Below are positions 16,411 to 26,100 of a stretch of DNA of 52,254 nt, one piece after another; positions within the stretch are counted from its first letter, which is position 1, and every line of letters starts with the position of its first letter. Under the pieces are notes generated by a model. The model worked only from the letters and a program-made list of their open reading frames with translations, was not told the DNA's origin and did no database searches. A program made the translations under genes and the position numbers. This stretch comes from Rhodospirillaceae bacterium (lineage in GTDB: Bacteria > Pseudomonadota > Alphaproteobacteria > UBA8366): the NCBI GenBank assembly GCA_002724395.1, contig PBOR01000029.1, forward strand, positions 24,834-77,087. The letters run 5' to 3'.

Positions 16411-17343
16411 ATGTCTGAAATTATTAGTGCTGAATACTCGGCGCAGAAAGAAAATATAGAGCTTCATATTTTTAGAAAATATTTAGCGTCCGCACCTGAG
16501 GATAGTAGCGAGCGGAGCATTCTTTTCCTTGTCCACGGCTCTTCCTTTGCTGGGGTGACCGGACATGATTTGCAAGTACCGGGACGTGAAGATTATTCGG
16601 CTATGAATGCTTTTGCTCGGCTCGGCTATGACGTATGGAGTATGGATCATGAAGGCTATGGGTTTTCTGGCCTGCGTGAGGGCCAAAACTCTAATATTGC
16701 ATCCGGCGTGGTCGACCTGAAACTGGCTACCGACATAATGATTGAAGAAACCGGGGAGACGGCTTATGCATTTTCCGGCCAGTCCTCAGGTGCCTTGCGG
16801 GCGGCGGCTTTTGCGGCAGCCTACCCAGATCGTGTGACGAAGCTTATTCTTGGGGCGATGGTTTGGACTGGAGAAGGTTCACCAACCTTAAAGGAGCGCG
16901 CCAAGAAAATAGACCAATGGCGTTCGAATAATAAACGACCGGTAGATCGAGCGTTCTTCGAGACTATTTTCAGCCGCGATGTTGAAGGGCTTGCCGATAA
17001 TGATGTAGCTAAAGCGATGGCCGATTCGGAGAGTCGATTCGATGGATTTGTGCCGACTGGTACGTATCTCGATATGTGCGCAAATTTGCCGGTATGCGAT
17101 CCTGAAAAGATTCATTGCCCGGTTATGATCGTACGCGGTGAACATGATGGGATCGCGTCGCCGGAGGACTTGATCGCTTTCTATGAAAAACTACCGAATA
17201 AAGATAAAGTTTTTGTCACGATGGCTGGTCAGGCGCATGCCACATTGCTTGGCTATAATCGGCATCGTGCCATTCATGCCTTTCATGGGTTTTTGTCTAC
17301 ACCGGAACGTCGGGATCCTCTCTATAGAAAAGACAGCGTTTAA
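16411..17343 (+). CDS. Alpha/beta hydrolase
   Basis: This 310-aa serine hydrolase has the core motifs of the fold: LFLVHGSSFAG for the oxyanion region, the nucleophile elbow FSGQSSGALRAAAFA, an acid in VRGEHDGIASPED and the catalytic His in MAGQAHATLLGY. There is a cap region between the elbow and the acid. AAGGAA lies about 6 nt before the ATG. It leads a plus-strand unit followed 32 bp later by two aldo-keto reductases, so ester or lactone cleavage linked to carbonyl reduction is a reasonable guess. The enzyme class (esterase, lipase or C-C hydrolase) cannot be settled from the sequence. Confidence 0.85.
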   Translation: MSEIISAEYSAQKENIELHIFRKYLASAPEDSSERSILFLVHGSSFAGVTGHDLQVPGREDYSAMNAFARLGYDVWSMDHEGYGFSGLREGQNSNIASGVVDLKLATDIMIEETGETAYAFSGQSSGALRAAAFAAAYPDRVTKLILGAMVWTGEGSPTLKERAKKIDQWRSNNKRPVDRAFFETIFSRDVEGLADNDVAKAMADSESRFDGFVPTGTYLDMCANLPVCDPEKIHCPVMIVRGEHDGIASPEDLIAFYEKLPNKDKVFVTMAGQAHATLLGYNRHRAIHAFHGFLSTPERRDPLYRKDSV

Positions 17344-17375
17344 GAAATTAACGAGATACAGCTAGTAGAATTGTC

Positions 17376-18365
17376 ATGAAATATAGAAAGATTGGGGATA
17401 GTGACTTAGAGGTTTCTGCTCTTGGTATGGGGTGTGCGATTTTATCTGGCGCTTACGGCCCACGTGATGAGGAAAAAGCAGCCAAGGCGTTATCGGTGGC
17501 GCTCGGCCTCGGTGTCACTTTCCTAGATAGTTCAGATGCCTACGGCAATGGGCATAATGAGGAATTTCTCGGTAAGACATTGAACCCTGAACAAAAGAAG
17601 GATCTGATAATTGGCACTAAGTTTGGTAACATCCGAGGCCCCAACGGCGAACGTGGTGGTACTAACGGCTCAGCAAACTATGCACTGACGGCCTGCGAAG
17701 CGAGTTTGAAACGACTTGGTGTTGATGTAATCGATCTTTACACACTTCACCGGATCGATCCGGATACGCCCATTGAGGAAACCGTAGGTGCAATGAGCCG
17801 CCTGGTAGAGGATGGAAAAGTTCGCTACATCGGGCTTTGCGAAGCTAGTGCCGAAACGTTAAGGCGCGCTTCCAAGGTTGCCAATATAACTATGTTGCAG
17901 ATGGAATATTCATTGTGGACTCGGGATGTGGAGGCGGACATTTTGCCTACCTGCCGTGAATTAGGAATCGAATTTACCGCGTATGCTCCGCTTGGGCGTG
18001 GCTTTCTAGCCGGTGGTATTCGCAGCTCAGCGGATATCGCCGACGGCGACAGGCGCAAAGATCATCCGCGTTTCCAAGAGGAAAATTTGGATAGGAATGT
18101 CGAATTGCTCGGGGTCATTGACAAAATTGCCGAAATGCGTGGTTTGACCCAAAGCAAGGTAGTCTTATCCTGGTTGATGGCGCAGGGTGACGATATCCTG
18201 CCTATTCCTGGCACGCTTGACCCGGATCATATGCGGGAAAATATAGAGGCTTTGGAGGTAGTTTTGAGTGGGGAGGAACTAGCCAGGCTAGACCAAGCTT
18301 TTCCGCCAGGCGTAACCGCCGGCACGCGGTATCCGGAAAAGCAAATGCATCTGATGGCGCAATAA
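17376..18365 (+). CDS. Aldo-keto reductase (first of tandem pair)
   Basis: This 329-aa NADP(H)-dependent carbonyl reductase has the family tetrad: Asp51 and Tyr56 (FLDSSDAYGNGH), Lys82 (IIGTKFGN) and His125 (LYTLHRIDP). The cofactor-binding C-terminal region includes VVLSWLMAQGDDILPIPGT. It resembles the YajO/IolS-like group (ETVGAMSRLVEDGKVRYIGLCEAS). The next gene is a clear paralogue starting one base after its stop, evidence of a tandem duplication followed by divergence. It is co-transcribed with the upstream hydrolase. The substrate is unknown. Confidence 0.92.
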   Translation: MKYRKIGDSDLEVSALGMGCAILSGAYGPRDEEKAAKALSVALGLGVTFLDSSDAYGNGHNEEFLGKTLNPEQKKDLIIGTKFGNIRGPNGERGGTNGSANYALTACEASLKRLGVDVIDLYTLHRIDPDTPIEETVGAMSRLVEDGKVRYIGLCEASAETLRRASKVANITMLQMEYSLWTRDVEADILPTCRELGIEFTAYAPLGRGFLAGGIRSSADIADGDRRKDHPRFQEENLDRNVELLGVIDKIAEMRGLTQSKVVLSWLMAQGDDILPIPGTLDPDHMRENIEALEVVLSGEELARLDQAFPPGVTAGTRYPEKQMHLMAQ

Positions 18366-18366
18366 G

Positions 18367-19353
18367 ATGGAGCGGAAACAATTCGGTACCACCGACCTAA
18401 GTGTTTCACCGTTCGGTTTTGGCAGTTCGCTACTATCTGGTGGTTATGGTAAGCGCGATGATGTGCGCTCTTTAGAGACTATTCATGAAGCGGTGAAACG
18501 CGGGATCAATTTTTTTGATACAGCCGATGCATATGGCAATGGTCATAGCGAGGAATTACTGGCCGAAGCTTTGAAAAAGTATGATGAGAATTTTGTCATC
18601 GGAACCAAGTTTGGCAATCAGCGTAGTGATGACGGCTCCTATAACGGCGTCGATGGACGTCCGGACAAGGTCGCTGGTTATTGTGAGGCTAGCCTCAAGC
18701 GTCTCGGGTGCGACAGTGTCGACATATATTATTTGCACCGGGTTGATCCCGAAGTGCCGATTGAGGAGACTGTCGGCGCTATGGCACGGCTGGTTGAAGC
18801 AGGGAAAGTGCGTTTTCTGGGCCTCTGCGAAGCAAGTGCGGACACACTCAGACGTGCCCATGCAGTTCATCCGATCAGTGCGCTGCAAACTGAATATTCC
18901 CTTTGGACCCGGGACGTAGAGGTCACGACCTTGCCTGCTTGCCGTGAATTAGGCATCGCTTTCGTGGCGTATGCGCCCTTGGGGCGTGGTTTCTTGAGCG
19001 GTGCTATTAGGAAAAACCAAAGGTTTAATGATAATGATCGCAGGCCTAACTTTCCGCGCTTTAGTAGTGAAAACCTGGCCAAGAACCTTGAACTACTAGA
19101 ACCACTAGAGGTGATGGCGGCGGACAAAAATGTGTCACCAGCGGAAATCGCACTCGCTTGGCTGCTAGTGCAAGGTGACGAGGTGACGCCAGTTTTCGGT
19201 ACGATGAAAATTGATCATTTGGCTTCTAATATAGCGGCGCTAGAAGTGAGCCTGAGTGCGGATGATATTGCGACGTTGGATGTTGCTTTCGCTCCGGGTG
19301 TGGCGGTCGGGAACCGTTACCCCGACAAACGCATGCACTTAGTTGCCGGCTAA
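18367..19353 (+). CDS. Aldo-keto reductase (second of tandem pair)
   Basis: This 328-aa paralogue of the preceding reductase also keeps the full tetrad: Asp51 and Tyr56 (FFDTADAYGNGH), Lys81 (VIGTKFGN) and His124 (YYLHRVDP). Long blocks are nearly identical between the two copies (for example QTEYSLWTRDVE, ACRELGI, YAPLGRGFL and the C-terminal GNRYPDKRMHL), while the loop after the Lys strand differs, as expected if the substrate range has diverged. The ATG follows the upstream stop by a single base, so translation is coupled. The 117 bp to the convergent cobC gene contain no clear terminator. Confidence 0.92.
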   Translation: MERKQFGTTDLSVSPFGFGSSLLSGGYGKRDDVRSLETIHEAVKRGINFFDTADAYGNGHSEELLAEALKKYDENFVIGTKFGNQRSDDGSYNGVDGRPDKVAGYCEASLKRLGCDSVDIYYLHRVDPEVPIEETVGAMARLVEAGKVRFLGLCEASADTLRRAHAVHPISALQTEYSLWTRDVEVTTLPACRELGIAFVAYAPLGRGFLSGAIRKNQRFNDNDRRPNFPRFSSENLAKNLELLEPLEVMAADKNVSPAEIALAWLLVQGDEVTPVFGTMKIDHLASNIAALEVSLSADDIATLDVAFAPGVAVGNRYPDKRMHLVAG

Positions 19354-19470
19354 AAGAGGAATGGAAATGAGTGATGTTGAGATTAGATGATAACGGGTGC
19401 GTAAAGGTGATTTGAAACTGTTCATACGCCATAAAAAGCAAAGGCGGCTGTGGTAATGGATATGTTGCTA

Positions 19471-20502
19471 TTATCTTGTGAAGCGACTAAGGACATCATC
19501 AAATCTATCAAACTCTTCTTCATTTTTCGGCATACCAATGCGGAGCCTGTCAGGTTGATCCTCGAAAGCACGTGTCAGGACGCCGTTGAGACCGAGATGA
19601 TTATAAAGCTCATGAGCTTTCGCATGCGCTATAAGACAAAAGAGCGGCGTTCCGCCTAAAAACTTCAATTCATGACGTTTTATTAGGATGTCCATTTTTG
19701 CTGCGGACTGTCTCAAATCGAATAATGCTTGGTTTTGCCAATTAGTATCTGCAAAGGCTTGGCGGCAAATTGCGAGGGCCGGCCCGCTCACGGGCCAAGG
19801 CCCTAATGCGGTTTTTAGTTCGCATGTGAGTTCGTCGTGAGCTAGAGCGAACCCAAGCCGTAATCCGGCTAACCCAAAAAATTTACCGAATGACCTCAGG
19901 ACACATAAACCTTCTCTTCCCCCTTCGTCCGCGATGCTTAGATCAGGAGCTACTTCCGTAAACGCTTCGTCTACGACCAATAATCCACCTCCCTGAGCCT
20001 GTTTCTCAGCCAATCTCAATAGGTCCCTACGAGATCGTCTCTTACCATCTGGATTGTTCGGGTTGGTCACTACAATAACAGAAAAATGGTCGCGGTCAGG
20101 AAAGTCCGGAACGACAGTGACTTCGTGGCCTGCCGCTTGCCAGGCCCGTGCATGTTCAGAATAGGTGGGGCCAATCACGCCTACTGTCCCGGGTTCGCGA
20201 AGCCAGGGCAGCCACTGAATGATGGACTGTGTGCCTGGTGCTAGCGTCAATGACTCTTTTTTTTTGGCTTTGAAAAATTTTAACGCTTCATCGGCCGCTG
20301 CCGACTCTAGGTCGTTATCCGGTAGTTTTTGCCAAACGCTATCCAAAATATCGGGGATTGGATATGCATTTGGATTGATTGCCGTAGATAAATCTAGCCA
20401 ACCCTGTTTGGGCTTACCGAATAGTTTCTCAGCATGAACGATAGAGCCACCGTGGGCCGGGAGGTTTTGGGGGGGCAATTTCTTTAGTGATGGAGGCAGC
20501 AC
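19471..20502 (-). CDS. cobC: Threonine-phosphate decarboxylase-like aminotransferase, cobalamin synthesis
   Basis: This 343-aa PLP protein belongs to fold-type I aminotransferases of the CobC/CobD group, which supply (R)-1-amino-2-propanol O-phosphate for the nucleotide loop of cobalamin. Visible motifs are HGGSIVHAEKLFG and WLDLSTAINPNAYP at the N-terminus, VVTNPNNPDG, VVDEAFTE and the PLP lysine in SFGKFFGLAGLRLG. It starts with GTG (20502), with AAGGA about 8 nt upstream. It is divergent from the riboswitch-controlled cob operon, so it has its own promoter in the shared gap. The call agrees with the late-pathway genes beside it; histidinol-phosphate aminotransferase is the main alternative and is less likely here. 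Confidence 0.88.
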   Translation of the reverse strand: MLPPSLKKLPPQNLPAHGGSIVHAEKLFGKPKQGWLDLSTAINPNAYPIPDILDSVWQKLPDNDLESAAADEALKFFKAKKKESLTLAPGTQSIIQWLPWLREPGTVGVIGPTYSEHARAWQAAGHEVTVVPDFPDRDHFSVIVVTNPNNPDGKRRSRRDLLRLAEKQAQGGGLLVVDEAFTEVAPDLSIADEGGREGLCVLRSFGKFFGLAGLRLGFALAHDELTCELKTALGPWPVSGPALAICRQAFADTNWQNQALFDLRQSAAKMDILIKRHELKFLGGTPLFCLIAHAKAHELYNHLGLNGVLTRAFEDQPDRLRIGMPKNEEEFDRFDDVLSRFTR

Positions 20503-20561
20503 GTGCGATATCCTTCGCTTTCGTCGCTATAAAGCCGACCTTGAATCAATTTGCTCGTTCG

Positions 20562-20591
20562 TTGACAACATTCGTTAACCTTAGATACAAA
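20562..20591 (+). promoter_or_regulatory. Promoter of the B12 riboswitch-controlled operon
   Basis: A perfect -35 hexamer TTGACA (20562-20567) is followed after 18 bp by TACAAA (20586-20591, four of six bases of the -10 consensus). The expected transcription start near 20598 coincides with the first pairing base of the cobalamin riboswitch, which supports the assignment. Confidence 0.6.
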
Positions 20592-20597
20592 GTTCTA

Positions 20598-20786
20598 GTC
20601 AATGGTTCCCGCGATAGAACGTTATCAAGGGAACACGGTGCGGCGACTAGGATATCCTAAGAACCAAAGCCGTGGCTGCCCCCGCAACTGTAGGCGGAGA
20701 GCCCGCATCCAACATACGCCACTGGGGTAACCTGGGAAGGTAGGATGATGGGTAAGGACCCGCGAGCCAGTATACCTGCCGTTGAC
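20598..20786 (+). ncRNA. Cobalamin (B12) riboswitch
   Basis: All landmark segments of the cobalamin aptamer are present in order: AAGGGAACACGGTG from about 20627, the core GCTGCCCCCGCAACTGTA (20675-20692), CCACTGGGG (20719-20727), GGGAAGG shortly after, and the B12 box AGCCAGTATACCTGCC (20765-20780). The closing P1 helix pairs 20598-20605 with 20779-20786 over 8 bp including one G-U. It lies about 120 bp before the hupE-like gene and should shut down the cob operon when adenosylcobalamin is abundant. Confidence 0.95.
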
Positions 20787-20799
20787 ACGCTAACGTCGA

Positions 20800-20825
20800 C
20801 CCATTCGGCGGGGTGTACGAATGGG
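20800..20825 (+). promoter_or_regulatory. Hairpin between B12 aptamer and first gene (expression platform candidate)
   Basis: CCCATTCG (20800-20807) pairs perfectly with CGAATGGG (20818-20825) around a 10-nt loop, 13 nt after the aptamer. No T-run follows, so control by simple intrinsic termination here is not obvious. The hairpin may be part of the expression platform, acting on translation or through a Rho-type mechanism. The rest of the leader to 20904 shows no other clear structure. Confidence 0.45.
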
Positions 20826-20904
20826 CAATTCGAAGCTAAATGTGGCGAATCGGATTAAAAGATTGCGTTAGTGGTGATGAAACGTTCGCTGGGGAGTGCT
20901 TGGT

Positions 20905-21549
20905 ATGTTTAATTCTAATTTTTCTTATCGATCCGGGTTTCAGGTGGTTTTGGGAGCTCTGCTCCTGGTGTTTTTTGCGCTACCGGCTGCCGCCCACCAT
21001 CCAATGGACTATCAGTTGCCGCAAACATTTGCGCAGGGCTTATTGTCTGGTTTTGGCCATCCGGTGATCGGTCTAGATCACTTGGCATTTGTTATTGGTA
21101 TCGGGCTGATAGCCACATTAGTCCCGCGCGGGCTAATTGCTTTTGCTGCCTTCATCGGTGGTTGTTTGGCAGGGTGTGTGATCCATCTTTTTTCGGTTGA
21201 TTTGCTGGTCGTTGAGCCGATTATCGCGGCATCGATTATCGTCGCTGGTGCTATCTTGCTGCTACAGCAGCGCATTAGTACGACCGTCTTTGCCATCGGT
21301 GTTGGGGTCATCGGTATATTTCACGGATATGCCTACGGGGAATCAATTATCGGCGCAGAAGCTTCTGTACTTGGTGCCTACCTGATTGGTTTTAGTGTTA
21401 TTCAATATGGCATCGGGGCAGCATCATATTTTGTCGTGGATAGGCTGAAAGCAAAACCGGTAACTTGGGTGGAGAACAGTATCCGTTCCGCTGGCGCAGT
21501 GATCGGCTCCTTCGGTCTCTATACGATCACTAATCATTTTATCGCTTAG
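20905..21549 (+). CDS. HupE/UreJ-family metal permease, probable cobalt uptake
   Basis: This membrane protein of about 214 residues starts with a signal-like helix (VVLGALLLVFFALPAAA) followed by HHPMDYQ, and has about six further hydrophobic segments. The metal-binding signature GFGHPVIGLDHLAFVIGIG and the second HGYAYGE motif are typical of HupE/UreJ nickel or cobalt permeases. It is the first gene after the cobalamin riboswitch, which strongly suggests cobalt import for B12 synthesis. The ATG at 20905 is chosen because GGGGAG lies 8 nt upstream; a GTG at 20896 would overlap that site. The next gene begins right after its stop. Confidence 0.88.
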   Translation: MFNSNFSYRSGFQVVLGALLLVFFALPAAAHHPMDYQLPQTFAQGLLSGFGHPVIGLDHLAFVIGIGLIATLVPRGLIAFAAFIGGCLAGCVIHLFSVDLLVVEPIIAASIIVAGAILLLQQRISTTVFAIGVGVIGIFHGYAYGESIIGAEASVLGAYLIGFSVIQYGIGAASYFVVDRLKAKPVTWVENSIRSAGAVIGSFGLYTITNHFIA

Positions 21550-21567
21550 TTGACTGATAATTGGAAG

Positions 21568-22110
21568 ATGACTGCTGAGGGCAGCCTGCCAGCGGTGTCG
21601 CTGATATTGGGTGGGGCTAGGTCTGGCAAAAGCCGGTTCGCAGAGCAACTCATATGCTCCATGCCGCCGCCTCTCTTCTACGTTGCGACGGCTGAGCCAA
21701 GAGATTTGGAAATGGCCGAACGCATTGAGAGGCATAAAATGCGTCGCGGTCCGGACTGGCAAACCCTTGAAGTACCGTTGGACCTCAATGAAACTCTAAA
21801 GCGTCTTGATAAAGCGGGAGCGGTAATTCTGGTTGACTGTCTAACCTTATGGCTTGCCAACCTTATGGCTGCGGGCTGCGACATTGGAAAGTCGTTAGGC
21901 TCCCTATGCGGGACGCTAAGTGAGGTGCAGGGGCACATCGTCCTTGTTTCGAATGAAGTGGGCCAAGGGATTATCCCGGACAATGAATTAGCACGGCAAT
22001 TTAGCGATTTTGCCGGGCATATGCATCAAGATATTGCCGCGGTGGCGCAATTGGTCGTGATGGTGATCGCAGGATTGCCGCTAACATTAAAGTCGTCAAA
22101 AGAGAAATGA
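21568..22110 (+). CDS. cobP: Adenosylcobinamide kinase / guanylyltransferase
   Basis: This protein of about 180 residues phosphorylates adenosylcobinamide and transfers GMP to it, activating the lower-loop attachment site (CobP in Alphaproteobacteria, CobU in Salmonella). The P-loop GGARSGKSRFAE, the ATAEPRDLEMAERIERHKMRR segment (guanylation site region with RHKxRR), VDCLTLWLANL and SNEVGQGIIPDN are all characteristic. A TTG at 21550, directly after the hupE-like stop, and the ATG at 21568 are both possible starts; I prefer the ATG, which fits the family N-terminus. It is co-transcribed in the B12 operon. Confidence 0.93.
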   Translation: MTAEGSLPAVSLILGGARSGKSRFAEQLICSMPPPLFYVATAEPRDLEMAERIERHKMRRGPDWQTLEVPLDLNETLKRLDKAGAVILVDCLTLWLANLMAAGCDIGKSLGSLCGTLSEVQGHIVLVSNEVGQGIIPDNELARQFSDFAGHMHQDIAAVAQLVVMVIAGLPLTLKSSKEK

Positions 22111-22114
22111 AGGC

Positions 22115-23155
22115 ATGACCGTGCAGGATAAAATTCCAGTAACCATACTAACCGGTTTTTTAGGGGCCGGAAAAACCAGTGCGATCCGCCATCTGCTGGA
22201 GACAGCCAATGGCAAGCGGCTGGCGCTTATCATTAATGAGTTTGGTGACCTGGGCGTCGATGGGGAAATCGTTAAAGGGTGCGGTATTGAAGGATGCGCC
22301 GATGAAGACGTGCTCGAACTCGCCAATGGCTGCATTTGCTGCACGGTCGCGGATAATTTTCTGCCAACAATAGAAACCATTCTTGCGCGGCCCGATGCGC
22401 CGGATCATATCATCATAGAAACATCGGGGTTGGCGCTGCCCAAACCATTGATCAAGGCGTTCAATTGGCCCGAGGTGCGAAATCGGGTCACTGTGGATGG
22501 GGTTGTTGCAGTGGTCGACGGACCCGCGGTCGCAGACGGTCTCTTTGCGATGGACCCAAGTGCGGTTGATGCCCAACAGCAGAATGATGTTTCGCTCGAT
22601 CACGAAAGTCCGCTCGAAGAGCTTTTGGAGGAGCAATTGGGTTCAGCTGACTTGGTGCTACTAAATAAGATGGATATGGTCGCGCCTGATGCGGTGAGGG
22701 GAGTGACGGAAGATATAAAATCTTCTGTTCGCGCCGGTGTTAAATTACTAAATTCGGAGCATGGCCGAATTGACGCGGCAATCCTGCTTGGCCTGAACGC
22801 CGCGGCTGAAGGTGACCTTGCATCACGGTATTCTCATCATGATGGCGCAGATCACGATCATGACCATGATGATTTCACGAGTTTTGCAGTCGAAACAGGG
22901 GCCTTTGCGTCGCCGGAAGCATTGACGGAACGATTGGTCACTTTAGTCAAAGAGCATGACCTATTACGGGTGAAGGGTTTTGCCGCGATTGAAGGTAAAC
23001 AAATGCGTCTTGTGGTGCAGGGCGTGGGAGGACGGTTTTCCACTTACTTCGATCGCCCCTGGAATGTTTCGGAGCGCCCGTCGTCACGAATGGTATTCAT
23101 CGGTTTGGCTGGGCTAGATGAGATAGCGATCCGTTTGGGTTTCGCCCCACACTAA
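22115..23155 (+). CDS. cobW: CobW, GTPase metallochaperone for cobalamin synthesis
   Basis: This 346-aa GTPase of the COG0523 family has the P-loop GFLGAGKT (14-21), the metal-binding CxCC (GCICC, 72-76), and the NKMD guanine-specificity motif. A histidine/aspartate-rich loop (HHDGADHDHDHDD, near residues 241-253) is typical of metal chaperones in this family. Its place directly before cobN supports the role of delivering cobalt to the aerobic cobaltochelatase. The final TAA overlaps the cobN ATG by one base. Confidence 0.95.
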   Translation: MTVQDKIPVTILTGFLGAGKTSAIRHLLETANGKRLALIINEFGDLGVDGEIVKGCGIEGCADEDVLELANGCICCTVADNFLPTIETILARPDAPDHIIIETSGLALPKPLIKAFNWPEVRNRVTVDGVVAVVDGPAVADGLFAMDPSAVDAQQQNDVSLDHESPLEELLEEQLGSADLVLLNKMDMVAPDAVRGVTEDIKSSVRAGVKLLNSEHGRIDAAILLGLNAAAEGDLASRYSHHDGADHDHDHDDFTSFAVETGAFASPEALTERLVTLVKEHDLLRVKGFAAIEGKQMRLVVQGVGGRFSTYFDRPWNVSERPSSRMVFIGLAGLDEIAIRLGFAPH

Positions 23156-26100
23156 TGCATTTGCTCAACGCCCAGCCCGGCGCGATCGCCGACGGTTCCG
23201 AAGCTGTCGATTTAGGTCAGTCGCCGGGACGCGTGGTCTTCTTGTCCGCTGCTGATACGGAGCTGTCTGCAATAGCACAGGCCCGAGCGAAAATGGTCGA
23301 TGATTTCCTGACAATTCGGCTCGCGAATCTTATGCAGCTCTCTCATAACATGTCCGTTGACCTGTATTGTGAGCAGATCATAGCTAAAGCAGAACTCGTT
23401 ATTGTGCGGCTTTTGGGTGGGGTTAGTTATTGGCCTTATGGCGTCGAACAAATTGTCGATACGTGCAAGCGTTATAATGTTTCTCTGGCCTTACTGCCAG
23501 GGGATGACCAGCCCGACGATGATCTCATGTCTCGGTCGACGGTGGCTCCGGATTCCTGTCACCGGTTCTGGCAATATTGCGTCCACGGGGGGCGTCAGAA
23601 CGCGCAGGCATTTTTGAAATTTGCGGCGTCTCTTGTTGGAGGGACTTACGATTGGCTGGAACCAAAGCCGCTTTTGCGGGCGGGGCTTTATTGGCCGGGG
23701 GTGTCCATGCCGAGTCTGGATGTGATCCAGAGTGGTTGGCCCGCAGATGTGTCGGTTGTGCCGGTGGTTTTCTACCGGGCTCATTTGCAAGTAGGGAACT
23801 TGGCTGCGATTGACTGCTTGATAGAGGCGTTAGAAGCGGCGGAATTGGCTCCGTTGCCGATCTATATCTCTAGTTTGAAGGAACCGTACTCTGAAAACTT
23901 TTTAGCGACCCTTTTCGAAAAGGCTCCGCCTTCGGTGATTCTCAACACAACGGGCTTTGCGGTTTCTTCTCCCAATGCGGGCCATAAGTTGTCGGCCTAT
24001 GACAATTGCGATTGTCCGGTGTTTCAGGTGATTTTGGCTGGGAATTCTCTGGAAGCGTGGCGGGACGGTATGCACGGCTTATCACCGCGAGATATCGCGA
24101 TGAATGTGGCGTTACCGGAAGTGGATGGTCGCATCATTACGCGTGCTATTTCGTTCAAAGGCGAAAAAAAATTCGACCCCGACACGGAACTCTCAGTCGT
24201 GGCCTATGAGGCGGTGCCCGATCGGGCTCAGTTTGTCGCCAAACTTGCGGCGAATTGGTGCCGGCTGACGCGTACTCCAGCTGAGACGCGACGGATCGCG
24301 GTCGTGCTGGCCAATTATCCTAATCGTGATGGTAGGCTCGGCAACGGCGTGGGATTGGACACACCGGCAAGCGTTGCTCGGTTCCTGAATGATATGAGCG
24401 TCGCTGGATATGAGGTGGTTAAAGCGCCTTTTGACGGCGACGCATTAGTGGCAAGGTTGAGCGCTGGGCCTACGAATCAAACAGTCAAAGGACGATGTGT
24501 AGAGGAAACCTTGGCCTTAAGTGACTATTGGGAAGTGTTCAACCAGTTGCCGAAGAAGGCTCGTGAAAAGATATTAGATCGATGGGGGCCGCCGACTGAA
24601 GACCCATTTTTTCTAGAATTAGACTCTGCTTTTGCGATGCCGGCCTTTCGTTGTGGGAACGTCATTATCGGCCTGCAGCCAGCGCGCGGTTATAATATTG
24701 ATCCGCAGGCTAGTTACCACGATCCCGATTTGCCGCCGCCACACGGGTACCTCGCCTTCTATATTTGGCTTCGCGAAATTGTGGATGTCCATGCGGTCGT
24801 CCATTTTGGTAAGCACGGTAATTTGGAATGGTTGCCCGGTAAGGCAATTGCGTTGTCAGAAGATTGTTTGCCTGATGCCGTCTTTGGGCCATTGCCGCAT
24901 TTGTACCCATTTATTGTGAATGATCCAGGCGAAGGGTCTCAGGCTAAACGCCGAGCGCAAGCCGTCATTGTTGATCACCTAACGCCGCCGTTGACCCGGG
25001 CTGAAACCTACGGTCCGCTCGCCGAGTTGGAACAATTAGTGGACGAGTATTTCGAAGCATCAAGTGTCGATCCCCGGCGGTGTAAAGTTCTAGGCGAGGC
25101 CATCCTAGACAAAACAATTGATGCTGGTTTGGCCGAGGAATGCGGAATTATTCCCGGAGAAGACGCAAACGGGTCACTCTCTAAACTGGACGGTTATCTC
25201 TGTGAATTGAAAGAACTGCAAATTCGGGACGGCTTGCACATCTTCGGCGTTTCGCCGGAAGGACGGCAATTAACCGATTTATTGGTGGCCCTAGCGCGAT
25301 TACCGCGCGGTGAAGGTATGTCTCTGCACCGGGCTCTTGCCGCTGACTTGGGGATGATTGATTTCGACCCCTTGGATTGTGATATGGCGATGGAGTGGAT
25401 AGCGCCCATGCCCGATTGGTTCTCTGGAAAGGGAGACTGGCGATCCATGGGCGATGCAGTGGAGGGGTTGGAGCTGCTTGCAGCGGACTTAGTGTCCGGC
25501 GCTCGGGCGCCGCGTGAGGGCTGGGCGCTTACTAAAAAGGTGTTAGAAGAGATAGAAGTGTTGCTACGTCCGGCGGTTCTGGCATCGGGACGTGCGGAAA
25601 TCCAAGGCTTGCTCCACGGCCTCGCGGGCGGGTTTGTAGCTCCAGGGCCTTCGGGGGGGCCTACCCGGGGGCGCCCCGATGTTTTGCCAACGGGCCGTAA
25701 TTTCTACTCCGTTGATACTCGAACTATTCCAACCCCGGCGGCTTGGACATTAGGTTGGAAATCGGCATCTCTTTTGGTCGAACGTTATGCGCAAGAGCAC
25801 GGCGAATGGCCTAAGCGGATGGTTTTGTCCGTGTGGGGTACGTCTAACATGCGAACCGGCGGGGATGATATCGCCCAAGCACTAGCCTTGATGGGCGTGC
25901 AGCCGGTTTGGGAAGCCGCATCGCGCCGTGTGACCGGGTTTGAGGTTATGCCTGTGGCCGCTTTGGATCGTCCGCGGGTTGATATTACTTTGCGCGTTTC
26001 GGGATTTTTCCGCGATGCTTTTCCAGCGCAAATTGACTTGTTCGATTCCGCTGTTCGTGCGGTCGCCGCACTCGATGAAGAGGTGACCGATAACCCTTTG

